Source: Nocardioides sp. URHA0032 (GTDB taxonomy: Bacteria; Actinomycetota; Actinomycetes; Propionibacteriales; Nocardioidaceae). Taken from it: 64,000 bases of DNA. The notes under the pieces were generated by a model. The model had not been told where the DNA came from, made no database searches, and saw nothing but the letters and a program-made list of their open reading frames with translations. Both the position numbers and the translations under genes were made by a program. Position 1 is the stretch's first letter. Every line of letters starts with the position of its first letter. Below, piece after piece: positions 45,120-54,315 of this stretch. The stretch spans positions 62,001 through 126,000 of the forward strand of contig NZ_JIAV01000019.1 of NCBI RefSeq assembly GCF_000620645.1, read 5' to 3'.

Positions 45120-46511
45120 ATGACCGCCACCAACGTGCCCACCTCCACCTCCGAAAGGTTCGGACTGCCCTCGGCCTCGGCTCTGGTGGTGGGCTCCGTG
45201 ATCGGCACCGGGGTCTTCGCACTGCCCGGCGCCCTCGCGGCGTACGGCCCGATCTCTCTGGTGGCGTTCGTGCTGGTCACGGTGGGCGCAGTGGCACTGG
45301 CGCTCACCTTCCGCTCGCTGAACGCCCGGCTTCCGGGCTCCGGCGGCCCGTACGTGTACGCGCGGGACGCGTTCGGCGAGTTCGCCGGATTTCTCAACGC
45401 CTGGAGCTACTGGATCACGGCCTGGGCCGGCAACGCAGCGATCGTGGTCGCCTGGGTCGGCTACGTCGAGGTGTTCTGGAACACCGGCCACAGCAAGGCC
45501 GGCTCGATCGCGATCGCACTCGTCGGGCTCTGGCTACCGGCCGCGGTCAACCTGGCGGGGCTGCGCAGCATCGCGGCGTTCCAGGTGGTCACGACGGTGC
45601 TGAAGTTCGTGCCGCTGCTCCTCGTGGCGGTGATCGGCCTGTTCTTCATGAGTCGCGCGAACTTCGGTGAGTTCAATGCCTCGGGCGGGTCGGGCTGGAG
45701 CGCCATCTCTTCCGCGGGTGCGATCGCCCTGTTCAGCTACCTGGGCATCGAGACGGCGTCCGTGGCAGCGGGCCGGGTGCGCAACCCGGCTCGCAACGTC
45801 GGCCGGGCGACGGTCCTCGGGACGCTCGCGTGCGCGGTCGTCTACCTGATCGGCACGTTGGCCGTCTTCGGGACGGTCCCGCACGCGCAGCTCATCGGGT
45901 CCTCGGCGCCCTTCACGGATTCTGCGAACGCGATCTTCGGAGGCGTCTGGGCCGGCCAGGCCGTGGGCGTGGCCGCGGTGGTCTCCGGGTTCGGAGCTCT
46001 CGTGGGCTGGACCCTGATCGTCGCGGAGATGCCGCAGGCTGCCGCCCGGGACGGAGTGTTCCCACTGGCGTTCCTGCGGGAGAGTCGCCGCGGCGTCCCG
46101 GCGTTCGGCATCGTGTCCGCGACCATCCTCGCCTCGGTGCTCACCGTGGTCAGCTACACGTCCTTCGACGAGGTCTTCACCACCGTGGTCCTCCTGTCGG
46201 TCCTGACGTCGGTGATCCCGTATCTCTTCTCGGCCGCGGCGCAGGTCTACTGGCTGGCCACGTCGGCCCGGACCCTGCATCCAGCCCACCTGGCCAGAGA
46301 CCTCATCGTGGGGCTGCTAGCTCTGGTGTTCTCGTTCTGGGCGCTGCAGGGCAGCGGCCAGCAGGCGGTCTACTACGGGATGTTCGGTGTGCTGTTGGGT
46401 GTCCCGGTCTACGTCTGGCACAAGAGCCGCAAGGGTGAGTACGGCGAATCCGTGCCGGTGCTCGAGAGCCCGGCGAGCACCCTGGTGCTGCCTTCGGCGG
46501 TGGCCCGATGA
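45120..46511 (+). CDS. APC-family amino-acid permease, probable arginine/ornithine antiporter role
   Basis: 463 aa with about 12 spans. The APC signature is at the N-terminus: '[29 protein letters not shown]', then '[27 protein letters not shown]'. '[26 protein letters not shown]' is the conserved helix-6 region. Its stop overlaps the arginine deiminase start, so an ArcD-like arginine/ornithine exchange is a strong inference from context. Confidence 0.9.
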   Translation: MTATNVPTSTSERFGLPSASALVVGSVIGTGVFALPGALAAYGPISLVAFVLVTVGAVALALTFRSLNARLPGSGGPYVYARDAFGEFAGFLNAWSYWITAWAGNAAIVVAWVGYVEVFWNTGHSKAGSIAIALVGLWLPAAVNLAGLRSIAAFQVVTTVLKFVPLLLVAVIGLFFMSRANFGEFNASGGSGWSAISSAGAIALFSYLGIETASVAAGRVRNPARNVGRATVLGTLACAVVYLIGTLAVFGTVPHAQLIGSSAPFTDSANAIFGGVWAGQAVGVAAVVSGFGALVGWTLIVAEMPQAAARDGVFPLAFLRESRRGVPAFGIVSATILASVLTVVSYTSFDEVFTTVVLLSVLTSVIPYLFSAAAQVYWLATSARTLHPAHLARDLIVGLLALVFSFWALQGSGQQAVYYGMFGVLLGVPVYVWHKSRKGEYGESVPVLESPASTLVLPSAVAR

Positions 46512-47770
46512 GCGCCACGGTCCACGAACCCCGCCTCGGCGTCGGGATCCACTCCGAGGTGGGCCAGCTCCGCGAGGCGATCGTGCACCGACCGGGTCGC
46601 GAGCTCGATCGGCTCACGCCGGCCAACGCGCCGGGCCTGCTGTTCGACGACGTGATGTGGGCCGACCGCGCACGTGAGGAGCACGACGCGTTCAGCGAGC
46701 TGCTCTCCGACCGCGGCGTACGCGTGCACCACTTCGCGGCCTTGCTCGAGGAGGCGCTCGCCACCCCGGACGGACGCGCTTTCGCAGTCGAGAGGGTGTG
46801 CGCGGACGAGCGGTTCGGACCGGCCCTGGCTGCAGACTTGCGCGCCCTCTTCGCCGACACCGACCCGGCCGGTCTTGCCGACATCTTCATCGGCGGACTG
46901 GTCGCCTCCGAGCTGCGGCCGCTCGGGTTCACCGGCCTCACCTCGGCCTCGCTCGACGTCGACGACTTCGTGCTGCCCCCGGTGCCCAACACGCTCTTCC
47001 AGCGCGACAACACCGCCTGGATCGGACACGGCGCCACCGTGAACCCGATGGCGATGCCCGCCCGGCGCCGCGAGTCGTTGCACACCCGAACCGTCTACCG
47101 GCACCACCCGCTCTTCGCGGAGGCGACGTTCGCGATCCACTACGGCGACGACGACCTCGACCGCGCACCGGCCACGCTCGAGGGTGGCGACATCCACGTG
47201 CTCTCCCACGAGACGGTGATGATCGGGATGGGCGAGCGCACGACACCGATGGGCGTCGAGATGCTCGCGCGCAGCCTGTTTGCCTCGAACAGCGCCCGCC
47301 GCGTGCTCGCCATCGAACTGCCCAAGGCTCGATCAGCGATGCACCTGGACACCGTGCTCACGATGGTCGACATCGCCACCTTCGTCGCCTATCCCTACTT
47401 CGAGGGCGACCAGGTGCGGATGTGGCTCCTCACGGCGGGTGAGGACCCGGCCCGACCACAGGTCGAGGAGCGCCGCGGGCTCGAGGCCACGCTCGCCGAG
47501 GTGCTCAGCCGGGACGACGTCCGCGTGCTGCGCGCCGTCCAGGACCGCCGGACCGCCGAACGCGAGCAGTGGAACGACGCCGACAACTACCTCGCGATCG
47601 CCCCCGGCATCGTCATCGGCTACGAGCGCAACACCGACACCAACCGGCTGCTGGCCGACCACGGCGTCGAGGTCCTGCCCCTGGTCGGCAACGAGCTGGG
47701 CCGCGGGCGCGGCGGGGCCCGGTGCATGACCTGTCCCATCCAGCGCGACCCAGTCGAGGAGCGCCGATGA
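46508..47770 (+). CDS. arcA: Arginine deiminase
   Basis: 420 aa. Converts arginine to citrulline and ammonia. The family motifs are all present: '[26 protein letters not shown]' (in part), '[13 protein letters not shown]', '[22 protein letters not shown]', '[11 protein letters not shown]' and the catalytic cysteine Cys406 in '[10 protein letters not shown]'. The enzyme is cytoplasmic and supports energy and pH homeostasis at low oxygen or low pH. It overlaps both its neighbours by four bases. Confidence 0.96.
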   Translation: MSATVHEPRLGVGIHSEVGQLREAIVHRPGRELDRLTPANAPGLLFDDVMWADRAREEHDAFSELLSDRGVRVHHFAALLEEALATPDGRAFAVERVCADERFGPALAADLRALFADTDPAGLADIFIGGLVASELRPLGFTGLTSASLDVDDFVLPPVPNTLFQRDNTAWIGHGATVNPMAMPARRRESLHTRTVYRHHPLFAEATFAIHYGDDDLDRAPATLEGGDIHVLSHETVMIGMGERTTPMGVEMLARSLFASNSARRVLAIELPKARSAMHLDTVLTMVDIATFVAYPYFEGDQVRMWLLTAGEDPARPQVEERRGLEATLAEVLSRDDVRVLRAVQDRRTAEREQWNDADNYLAIAPGIVIGYERNTDTNRLLADHGVEVLPLVGNELGRGRGGARCMTCPIQRDPVEERR

Positions 47771-48801
47771 CGCTCAGCCCCGTACGCACCCAAGCCGGAC
47801 CGGCCGCCGGCTCGCTGCTGACCGAAGCTGCCCTCGGCCGGGAGAGCTTCCTGCGCCTGGTCGACCTGGCCGCCGACCTCAAGGCCGCGCGGCGAGAAGG
47901 ACGCGAGGTCCCGCGGCTGGCCGGCAAGGGCATCGCCCTGATCTTCGAGAAGGCCTCCACCCGGACCCGGTGCGCCTTCGAGGTGGCCGCGGCGCAGCAG
48001 GGCGCCATGACCACGTATCTGGGACCGGAGGGCAGCCACATCGGCCGCGAGGAGAGCATCGCCGACACCGCCCAGGTCCTCAGCCGCCTCTACGACGGCA
48101 TCGAGTTCCGCGGCTTCGCCCACGAGACCGTCGAAGAGCTCGCGGAGCACGCCGACGTGCCGGTCTGGAACGGCCTGACCGACCAGTGGCACCCGACTCA
48201 GATGCTCGCCGACGTCCTCACGATCAGGGAGACCGTGTCCAAGGAGCTCCGCGGAGTCGCCTGGACCTATGTCGGCGACGGCCGCAACAACGTGGCCCGC
48301 TCGATCCTGGTCACCGGGGCGATGCTCGGGATGGACGTCCGCATCGCAGCGCCCGCCGCACTCCAACCCCCCCAGGACGTCCAGGCGCTGGCCGCAGCGC
48401 TGGCACGAGCAAGCGGCGGCCGCGCCTGGGTGACCGACGACCCGGTGCACGCCGTGACCGGCACGGACGTCGTCTACACCGACGTGTGGGTGAGCATGGG
48501 CGAGGCCGACTCGGTCTGGGACGACCGGGTCTCGCTGTTGCGCGAGTACCGCGTGAGACCCGAGCTGATCGCCGCGTCCGGCAAGCCGACGACGCGGTTC
48601 ATGCACTGCCTGCCTTCCACCCACGACGAGCACACCGAGCTCGGACGGCGGGTGCTCGACCGGTACGGATTGCACGGCGCCGAGGTGACCGACGACGTCT
48701 TCACCTCGCCGGCCTCCGATGTCTTCCAGCAGGCCGAGAACCGGATGCACACGATCAAGGCCGTCATCGTCTCGGCCCTGACCAGCCCGGAAAACCACTG
48801 A
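47767..48801 (+). CDS. arcB: Ornithine carbamoyltransferase, catabolic (ADI pathway)
   Basis: 344 aa from the ATG overlapping the arcA stop. Carbamoyl-phosphate site STRTR at residues 64-68, ornithine site 'DGRNNVARS', and HCLP with the catalytic Cys near residue 274 are intact. In the arginine deiminase pathway it phosphorolyses citrulline to ornithine and carbamoyl phosphate. No carbamate kinase gene follows, so ATP would have to come from a kinase elsewhere, or the carbamoyl phosphate has another use. Confidence 0.95.
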   Translation: MTLSPVRTQAGPAAGSLLTEAALGRESFLRLVDLAADLKAARREGREVPRLAGKGIALIFEKASTRTRCAFEVAAAQQGAMTTYLGPEGSHIGREESIADTAQVLSRLYDGIEFRGFAHETVEELAEHADVPVWNGLTDQWHPTQMLADVLTIRETVSKELRGVAWTYVGDGRNNVARSILVTGAMLGMDVRIAAPAALQPPQDVQALAAALARASGGRAWVTDDPVHAVTGTDVVYTDVWVSMGEADSVWDDRVSLLREYRVRPELIAASGKPTTRFMHCLPSTHDEHTELGRRVLDRYGLHGAEVTDDVFTSPASDVFQQAENRMHTIKAVIVSALTSPENH

Positions 48802-48837
48802 TCGCCGAACCAAACCGCCAACAGAGGAGCCAGCGCC

Positions 48838-49167
48838 ATGACCACGAAGATCACGCTCATCTACGACAACCCTCTCAATCCCGAGGCGTTCGAAGCGGGG
48901 TACGGCGCACAGCTCGCGTCGGCGAAGAACATCCCCGGGATCCAGAGGATCGAGACGTCGAAGGTATGGCCGAAGGAGGATGGAAGTCCCACCCCGGCGT
49001 ACCGGATGGTCGACCTGTACTTCGCCGACTACGACGCCGCGAGCCAGGCGGTGACGACGGACGAGGCCGGCGCGTTCTTCCCGAGTGTTTTCGCGCTCGC
49101 GACAGGTGGAGTCCGGATCGCCTTCGCAGACGTCGAGACCGACAGCGAGCAGCGGCCGCGCCCATGA
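48838..49167 (+). CDS. EthD-family protein
   Basis: 109 aa with a GAGGAG site upstream. Ferredoxin-like alpha/beta dimeric barrel pattern: 'ITLIYDNPLNPEAFEAGYGAQLASAKNIPGIQRIETSKV' (in part), 'YRMVDLYFADYDAASQAV' and 'FALATGGVRIAFADVE'. EthD proteins are small accessory or catalytic proteins in degradation pathways. Its role with the arginine genes is not clear. It overlaps the stress protein gene by four bases. Confidence 0.85.
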   Translation: MTTKITLIYDNPLNPEAFEAGYGAQLASAKNIPGIQRIETSKVWPKEDGSPTPAYRMVDLYFADYDAASQAVTTDEAGAFFPSVFALATGGVRIAFADVETDSEQRPRP

Positions 49168-49943
49168 GCCGCTACGTTCGCACCAGCGGCCACCGGAGCG
49201 GTCCGATCGTGGTGGCGGTCGATAGACACGACGGCGACTGGAGCCCTCTGGAGTGGGCGGCGTCGGAGGCCGCGGCGCGTGGCCGACACCTCCGCATCGT
49301 CTGCACCGTCGGTTCGCATCCGCTCATGTTCGACCCCTACGGCGTCATCGCGGCTCAGCAGTGGGACGCGTCGGCGCGTCGGACCGGAGAGCTGGTCCTC
49401 CAGGAGGCCACCCGACGAGCATGCGACATCGACCCGCACCTCCCAATCTCCACCCGCTTGCACGTGGGATTCGCGGACGCGGCGATCCTCCGAGAAGGGC
49501 AGAACGCCGAGATGATCGTGATCGGCCGAGGACGTGACATGGGTCGGCTCCTCGCTCATTCGAGATCCCTGAGCCTGAGGGTCGCTCGCCATGCCAACAG
49601 CTCCGTTGTCGTCGTCGGGCCGGCGAACCGTTCTCGCCTCCTTGCCCCGAGCCGCGTAGTCCTCGGGCTAGACGACTCAGGAGCACGGGCTGCGGCCCTC
49701 AGCTGTGCGTTTCTCGCCGCGCATCACGCCGACGTGCCTCTCGACGTGCTCCAGCGCCGGCCGGTGCCCGAGGTCCAGGACCAGATGGAGATGTGGCGCG
49801 ACTCGGGCCGCTTGAAGGCCTGGGCGGTCTGGATCGACATCGCCGGCCTCAAGGAGCCGATCTGCCAAGCCTGGCTACCCTCGCCGTCCTGCGCCCGGCC
49901 AAGAGTGACATCAACGTCTGGAACGACGGCCCCCTGGCGGTAA
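49164..49943 (+). CDS. Universal stress protein, second domain truncated
   Basis: 259 aa. Domain 1 (about 14-150) is a full USP fold: 'PIVVAVDRHDGDWSPLEWAASEAAARGRHLRIV' (in part) to 'AEMIVIGRGRDMG' and 'RHANSSVVVVGP', with the ATP-loop glycines partly kept. Domain 2 begins normally ('PSRVVLGLDDSGARAAALSCAFLAAHH') but after 'DQMEMWRDSGRLKAW' becomes an unrelated tail. Tandem USPs usually have about 290 aa with two complete domains. The break lies where metabolic cargo meets the conjugation-type module and is probably a recombination scar. Confidence 0.8.
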   Translation: MSRYVRTSGHRSGPIVVAVDRHDGDWSPLEWAASEAAARGRHLRIVCTVGSHPLMFDPYGVIAAQQWDASARRTGELVLQEATRRACDIDPHLPISTRLHVGFADAAILREGQNAEMIVIGRGRDMGRLLAHSRSLSLRVARHANSSVVVVGPANRSRLLAPSRVVLGLDDSGARAAALSCAFLAAHHADVPLDVLQRRPVPEVQDQMEMWRDSGRLKAWAVWIDIAGLKEPICQAWLPSPSCARPRVTSTSGTTAPWR

Positions 49944-49995
49944 CCGGACGCGCTCGCACACCTGTCCTCCGACAACCATGTCAGGAGGAATGGGG

Positions 49996-51051
49996 ATGCG
50001 AGTACAAGCCAGAGACCTCGCGGCCCGCGAGGAGAAACTCGAAGCGCTACAGAAGAAGCTCACCTCGTCCGTCGGTGCGCTGGTGACCGGGGAGGACTGG
50101 AAGCGGGCGTTGGAGTTCGCCGCGAAGTTCCGCGCGCGGTCATTTGGCAACACGATGCTGATCGCAGCCCAGCACTACGCCGCCTTCCAAGAGGGCCGCG
50201 TCCCCGAGCCGACGCCGACGTACGTCGCTGGGTTCCGCCAGTGGCTCAGCCTCAACCGTGCCGTGATCAAGGGCCAGTCCGGGTACGCCATCCTCGCGCC
50301 GGTCACTGCACGGTTCGCATCGTCGAACCCCTCTGACCCGGAATCGTGGCGACGCCTCGCTCGCGGGGAGAAGCCCGGCCTCGGTGAGGCCGTCCGCTCC
50401 AAGCTGGTCGGGCTCAAGCCCGCGCACGTCTGGGACATCTCCCAGACCGACGGCGAACCCATTCCCGAGACCCCACAACCGACGCTGCTGCAAGGCGAAG
50501 CGCCCGAAGGGTTGTGGAACGGGCTGGCCGATCAGATCACCGCGCACGGCTTCGAGCTGCGACTGGTCTCCAACGCGAAGTCGATTGGCGGGGCAAACGG
50601 GCTGACCGACTACATGACCCGTGAGGTGTCGGTGCGGATGGACATGGACGACGCGGCCCAGGTCAAGACGCTCGCGCACGAGCTGGGCCACGTCATGCTC
50701 CACGGTCCCGACAACGCGGACGCAGCGATGCATCGAGGGATCGCCGAGGTCGAAGCCGAGAGCGTTGCCCTCATGGTGGGCGCCGCTCACGGGTTCGCGA
50801 CCGACGACTACACGATCCCCTACGTCGCCTCGTGGGCATCGAACGTGCCGGGCAAGACGCCCGTCGAGGTTGTGCAATCCACTGCCGAGCGCGTGCGTGG
50901 CGCCGCGGTCACGATCCTCGACAAGCTCGACACCCAACAGGTCAGCGACGGCAACCCGCCCGCACTCGACCGCGAGGCACTCGCCGCCGGTCGAGGTGCT
51001 GCTCCGGTGCATACGGTCTCGCGGCGACAGGTGGAGCCGATGGGGCTATGA
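49996..51051 (+). CDS. ArdC-like antirestriction protein with zinc metallopeptidase motif
   Basis: 351 aa from ATG 49996, seven bases after AGGAGG; in-frame ATGs at 49978 and 49990 are less well placed. The N-terminal part is ArdC/DUF1738-like ('RSFGNTMLIAAQHYAAFQEGRVPEPTPTYVAGFRQWLSLNRAVIKGQSGY' in part), an ssDNA-binding domain. The C-terminal part has HELGH (His228, Glu229, His232) and a downstream 'EVEAESVALMV' third-ligand helix, as in ImmA/IrrE metalloproteases. ArdC proteins protect incoming single-stranded element DNA. It heads a three-gene run with ATGA/GTGA overlaps. Confidence 0.85.
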   Translation: MRVQARDLAAREEKLEALQKKLTSSVGALVTGEDWKRALEFAAKFRARSFGNTMLIAAQHYAAFQEGRVPEPTPTYVAGFRQWLSLNRAVIKGQSGYAILAPVTARFASSNPSDPESWRRLARGEKPGLGEAVRSKLVGLKPAHVWDISQTDGEPIPETPQPTLLQGEAPEGLWNGLADQITAHGFELRLVSNAKSIGGANGLTDYMTREVSVRMDMDDAAQVKTLAHELGHVMLHGPDNADAAMHRGIAEVEAESVALMVGAAHGFATDDYTIPYVASWASNVPGKTPVEVVQSTAERVRGAAVTILDKLDTQQVSDGNPPALDREALAAGRGAAPVHTVSRRQVEPMGL

Positions 51052-51566
51052 GCATGCTCAACGCCGCCGCGCCCTACCGCCGCGACGACCACCAGACCAT
51101 GCGCGTCCCAGTCGTGTTGCCGCTGGTCGAAGTCGACGTCGACAGGAAGGGCTACCTGACCGTCACTCTCGACCGCGAGCCCTACTCCGCCGACGAGTCG
51201 CTCACCCGCGAAGACCTCAAACCTGTTCTCAGCGATATTGCGACCGACCTCCGCACGCCGATCCGAGTCGAGGTTCACGAAGCCGACGACTCGACCTTCA
51301 TCGACATCATCACGCCGAGACGACCAGCAGCCGAGACCGTACGTCCTGCGGAACGCCCCGCACTGGCGTCTGCGTTCGGGATCTCGGGCGATGGCTTCTC
51401 TGCCGGCGAACAGGTCGAGGTCTGCGTCGTCGTGGCTCGACAGATCGCGGACGGCGACGGCACCGCCCAGCTTCGCTTACCGCCCGCGCTGCTGGCCTCC
51501 CACCCGCAGGTTGTCCTCGTCGGACGAACGTCGGGAGTCATCGCCCTCAGCGAGGCCACGCCGTGA
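51048..51566 (+). CDS. Unrecognised element protein, 172 aa
   Basis: ATG overlaps the ArdC-like stop, and its own stop overlaps the coupling-protein start. The first part is beta-rich ('VVLPLVEVDVDRKGYLTVTLDREPYSADESLTREDL'), followed by 'TPIRVEVHEADDSTFIDIITP' and a C-terminal beta region 'EQVEVCVVVARQIADGDGTAQLRLPPALLASHPQVVLVG' (each in part). The first part resembles the actinobacterial ICE proteins that precede TraG-like ATPases. No function is assigned. Confidence 0.75.
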   Translation: MSMLNAAAPYRRDDHQTMRVPVVLPLVEVDVDRKGYLTVTLDREPYSADESLTREDLKPVLSDIATDLRTPIRVEVHEADDSTFIDIITPRRPAAETVRPAERPALASAFGISGDGFSAGEQVEVCVVVARQIADGDGTAQLRLPPALLASHPQVVLVGRTSGVIALSEATP

Positions 51567-53326
51567 ACCCGCGCGGACAGGGAATCGACGACGACCTGGT
51601 CAACCTCGGCCTCATCCTCATCGCAGCCGTCGGCGCCCTCGCCGCGGTCTTGCGGCTCGCCGGCTCCGTAGCCGCCTTCGCGTCCGGGGCATCGCAACCG
51701 AGTGCTGGCTGGGCAGCGGGCTTCCGCGTGCTCAGCCGCCCGGACGACCCGGCCTCGGCTCTCGGCACTGACGGCTTCGCTGCGTGGGTCTACTGGCTCA
51801 CGCTGGTCCTGATGGTCGCCGCCGTCGTTGCCAGTGCACTGGTGTTGTGTCGGCGCATCGGGTCGGTGAAGCACAAGACGTCCCACGACCCTCGCCGCCT
51901 GGCCGGCGTCGCCACCGGGCGCGACGTCCGAGCCGTCGCCTCCCAGAAGGCACTGCTGTCACGCGGCCGTACGTTGCGCCCCTCGCTCGACAAACCCGGG
52001 GCGTCCGACATCGGCTACCTGCTCGGACGGTCCCGCGGGCAGGGTGTGTGGGCGTCCGTCGAGGACTCGATTCTGCTGCTTGGCCCACCGCGATCGGGCA
52101 AGGGATTGCACGTCGTCATCAACGCGATCCTCGACGCACCCGGCGCTGTCATCACCACCGCGACAAGGCCCGACAACGTCGCCGCCACCCTCAGCGCCCG
52201 AAGGGAACTCGGCCCGGTCGCTGTCTTCGACCCGCAGCGTCTCGCCGGGGGGCTGCCCGCCGGCCTCCGCTGGTCTCCCGTGCGCGGATGTGAAGACCCG
52301 CTGACCGCGATGATCCGCGCCACCGGCCTCGCCTCGGCCACCGGGCTATCGACGGGTGGTGTCGAGTCGGGCGGCTTCTGGGAGGGCAAGACCCGCACCG
52401 CGCTCCAAGCCCTCCTGCATGCCGCTGCGCTCGACAACCGGACGCCGCGCGAGCTGTTCGGCTGGACGCTCTCGCCCTCGGCCGCCGCCGACGCGGTGGC
52501 GATCCTGTCGAGCAACCCGAAGGCTGCCCCCGGCTGGGCCGACTCACTGGAGTCGATGATCCACGCCGACCCCCGCACCCGCGACTCCATCTGGATGGGC
52601 GTCTCCCTCGCCCTGTCCTGCCTGGCCGACCCCCGCGTCCTCCACGCCGTCTCACCCAAGCCCGGGGAGCACTTCGACCCCGTCGACTTCCTCACCAACG
52701 ACGGCACCCTCTACCTGCTCGCCACCGGCGCCGGCGCGGGTGCCTCGTGGTCGCTCGTCGCGGCATTCATCGAAGACCTCGTCGAGACCGCTCGCCACCT
52801 CGCCGCAGCATCTCCTGGCGCTCGCCTCGACCCGCCCTTGCTCCTGGCGCTCGACGAGATCGGCAACCTCTCACCGCTCCCGTCGCTGCCGGTGCTCATG
52901 GCCGAGGGCGGCGGCACCGGGATCACGACCATGCCGGTCCTTCAGTCGCTGTCCCAGGCACGAGACAAATGGGGCGACCACGCGGCCGGCGCCATCTGGG
53001 ACGCAAGCATCGTCAAGGTCATCCTCGGCGGCACCTCGTCGGCACGCGACCTCCAGGACCTCTCCGCGCTCATCGGCGAACGCGATGAACGCACCGACAC
53101 CGTCTCCGTCGGCGATTACGGCTCCCGCTCCTTGCAACGCTCGGTCCGGCGAGTGCCGGTCATGCCACCCGAGGTCATCCGCACCCTGCCCTTCGGCGCC
53201 GCACTCGTCCTGCTCCGCAGCGCACCACCACTGGTCACCGACCTTCGACCGTGGACGGACCGCAAGGAAGCCGAGCAGCTCCGCAACCAGCGCACAGCGG
53301 TCGAGGCCGCGCTCCAACGACGCTGA
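51563..53326 (+). CDS. VirD4/TraG-like type IV coupling ATPase
   Basis: 587 aa from GTG 51563; the long open frame before it is only a shadow. Two N-terminal hydrophobic spans ('LGLILIAAVGALAAVLRLAG', 'VYWLTLVLMVAAVVASALVL') anchor it. The cytoplasmic ATPase has Walker A GPPRSGKG (Gly174-Lys180) and Walker B LLLALDEIGN (Asp431-Glu432), with TraG/TraD features 'LSSNP', 'TTMPVLQSLSQARDKWG' and 'ASIVKVILGG'. It would link a relaxosome to a mating channel. Neither relaxase nor VirB4 is seen in the element. Confidence 0.92.
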   Translation: MNPRGQGIDDDLVNLGLILIAAVGALAAVLRLAGSVAAFASGASQPSAGWAAGFRVLSRPDDPASALGTDGFAAWVYWLTLVLMVAAVVASALVLCRRIGSVKHKTSHDPRRLAGVATGRDVRAVASQKALLSRGRTLRPSLDKPGASDIGYLLGRSRGQGVWASVEDSILLLGPPRSGKGLHVVINAILDAPGAVITTATRPDNVAATLSARRELGPVAVFDPQRLAGGLPAGLRWSPVRGCEDPLTAMIRATGLASATGLSTGGVESGGFWEGKTRTALQALLHAAALDNRTPRELFGWTLSPSAAADAVAILSSNPKAAPGWADSLESMIHADPRTRDSIWMGVSLALSCLADPRVLHAVSPKPGEHFDPVDFLTNDGTLYLLATGAGAGASWSLVAAFIEDLVETARHLAAASPGARLDPPLLLALDEIGNLSPLPSLPVLMAEGGGTGITTMPVLQSLSQARDKWGDHAAGAIWDASIVKVILGGTSSARDLQDLSALIGERDERTDTVSVGDYGSRSLQRSVRRVPVMPPEVIRTLPFGAALVLLRSAPPLVTDLRPWTDRKEAEQLRNQRTAVEAALQRR

Positions 53327-53399
53327 GCCACAGTTCTGTCGGCGGTGCCGGGCATTCTCAATCCCGCGGGACCGGACGCACGTAACTAGGAGACGACAG

Positions 53400-54242
53400 A
53401 TGTCTGAAGACCGGACTACCCATGCAGACCTCGATTGGTGGCTCGAGTTCGCAGCCTCACGCGAGTGGATGTTCGCCAAGACCTACGCCGAGACGGCACC
53501 CCATCACTACATCGTCGAGGGCCGCACGTCAGGCGTGACCCACGAGCACGTGGTTCGCGCCGCGCGCGTAATCCACACGTTCGGACAGCCCGGCAGGTAC
53601 TACTCGCTGACCAAGATCTACCTCGTCAGCCCGGACGGGGAGTACCGCTGGTGGACCGAGGACAACCACTTCACTGACACCACGCTGGTTAACCGCGCAA
53701 CCACCGAGTTGTTCTACGGAGTCCAGAACGCGCCTTCCACCGCGAGCGGGGTCTGGTCGGAATTCGACGGCGTGGCTACTACGTGGGATGCCGACCATCC
53801 GGCGTATGACGGCGAGGCTGAAGTCCACTCCGTCATGCTCAACAAGGTGCGTGGTACCTACCCGCCACACGTCCTCGATCTCGGATGCGGGACAGGGCGA
53901 GTGCTCGACCTCGGACTCGCGACCCCGGATCGGTACGCCGGCGCCGACTCTAGCCAGGCCATGCTCAACATGTTGGTGCGCAAGCACGCGAAGGTCGCCG
54001 CGATCTACCCGATGAACGTCACCGATCTACTCGAAACTGGCACGTTCACCGACGGACAGTTCGATTGGGTCTTCCTCGACTCCGCCGTCCAGCTCACCGA
54101 CGCCCAGCGAGCGCAAGTTGAGCGGATCGCCCGGCTGGCAGTCATCGAGGTCCGTGACCAGGTGTGGGCACTCAAGGACGTCCGGGAGGCCACCGCCCAA
54201 CGCCTGGTCGCGGCGGGTAGCGGGAGGCGCGAGGCGTCGTGA
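53400..54242 (+). CDS. Class I SAM methyltransferase with N-terminal accessory domain
   Basis: 280 aa from ATG 53400 with AGGAGA upstream. Residues about 150-260 are a class I methyltransferase: 'VLDLGCGTGRVLDLGL' (Asp160 onwards), 'YAGADSSQAMLNMLV', 'FDWVFLDSAVQLTD'. The acceptor-binding loop has no DPPY/NPPY motif, so a nucleic-acid base target is not shown. The first 125 residues contain 'TAPHHYIVEG' and 'YLVSPDGEYRWWTEDNHF' with 'LVNRATTELF', a domain seen alone in plasmid and phage proteins of unknown function. It is 73 bases before the DUF262 pair. Confidence 0.8.
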   Translation: MSEDRTTHADLDWWLEFAASREWMFAKTYAETAPHHYIVEGRTSGVTHEHVVRAARVIHTFGQPGRYYSLTKIYLVSPDGEYRWWTEDNHFTDTTLVNRATTELFYGVQNAPSTASGVWSEFDGVATTWDADHPAYDGEAEVHSVMLNKVRGTYPPHVLDLGCGTGRVLDLGLATPDRYAGADSSQAMLNMLVRKHAKVAAIYPMNVTDLLETGTFTDGQFDWVFLDSAVQLTDAQRAQVERIARLAVIEVRDQVWALKDVREATAQRLVAAGSGRREAS

Positions 54243-54315
54243 CGACCTTCCCGACCCCGGCGCCGGGGCCCCAATCTTCCGCACACCCCACGGCATCATC
54301 CATAGGATTCTGCCG

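Noticed and set aside
48802..49167. EthD gene as a carbamate kinase replacement
   Set aside because: At 109 aa with an alpha/beta-barrel EthD pattern it has no kinase features, so the missing arcC is not explained by it.
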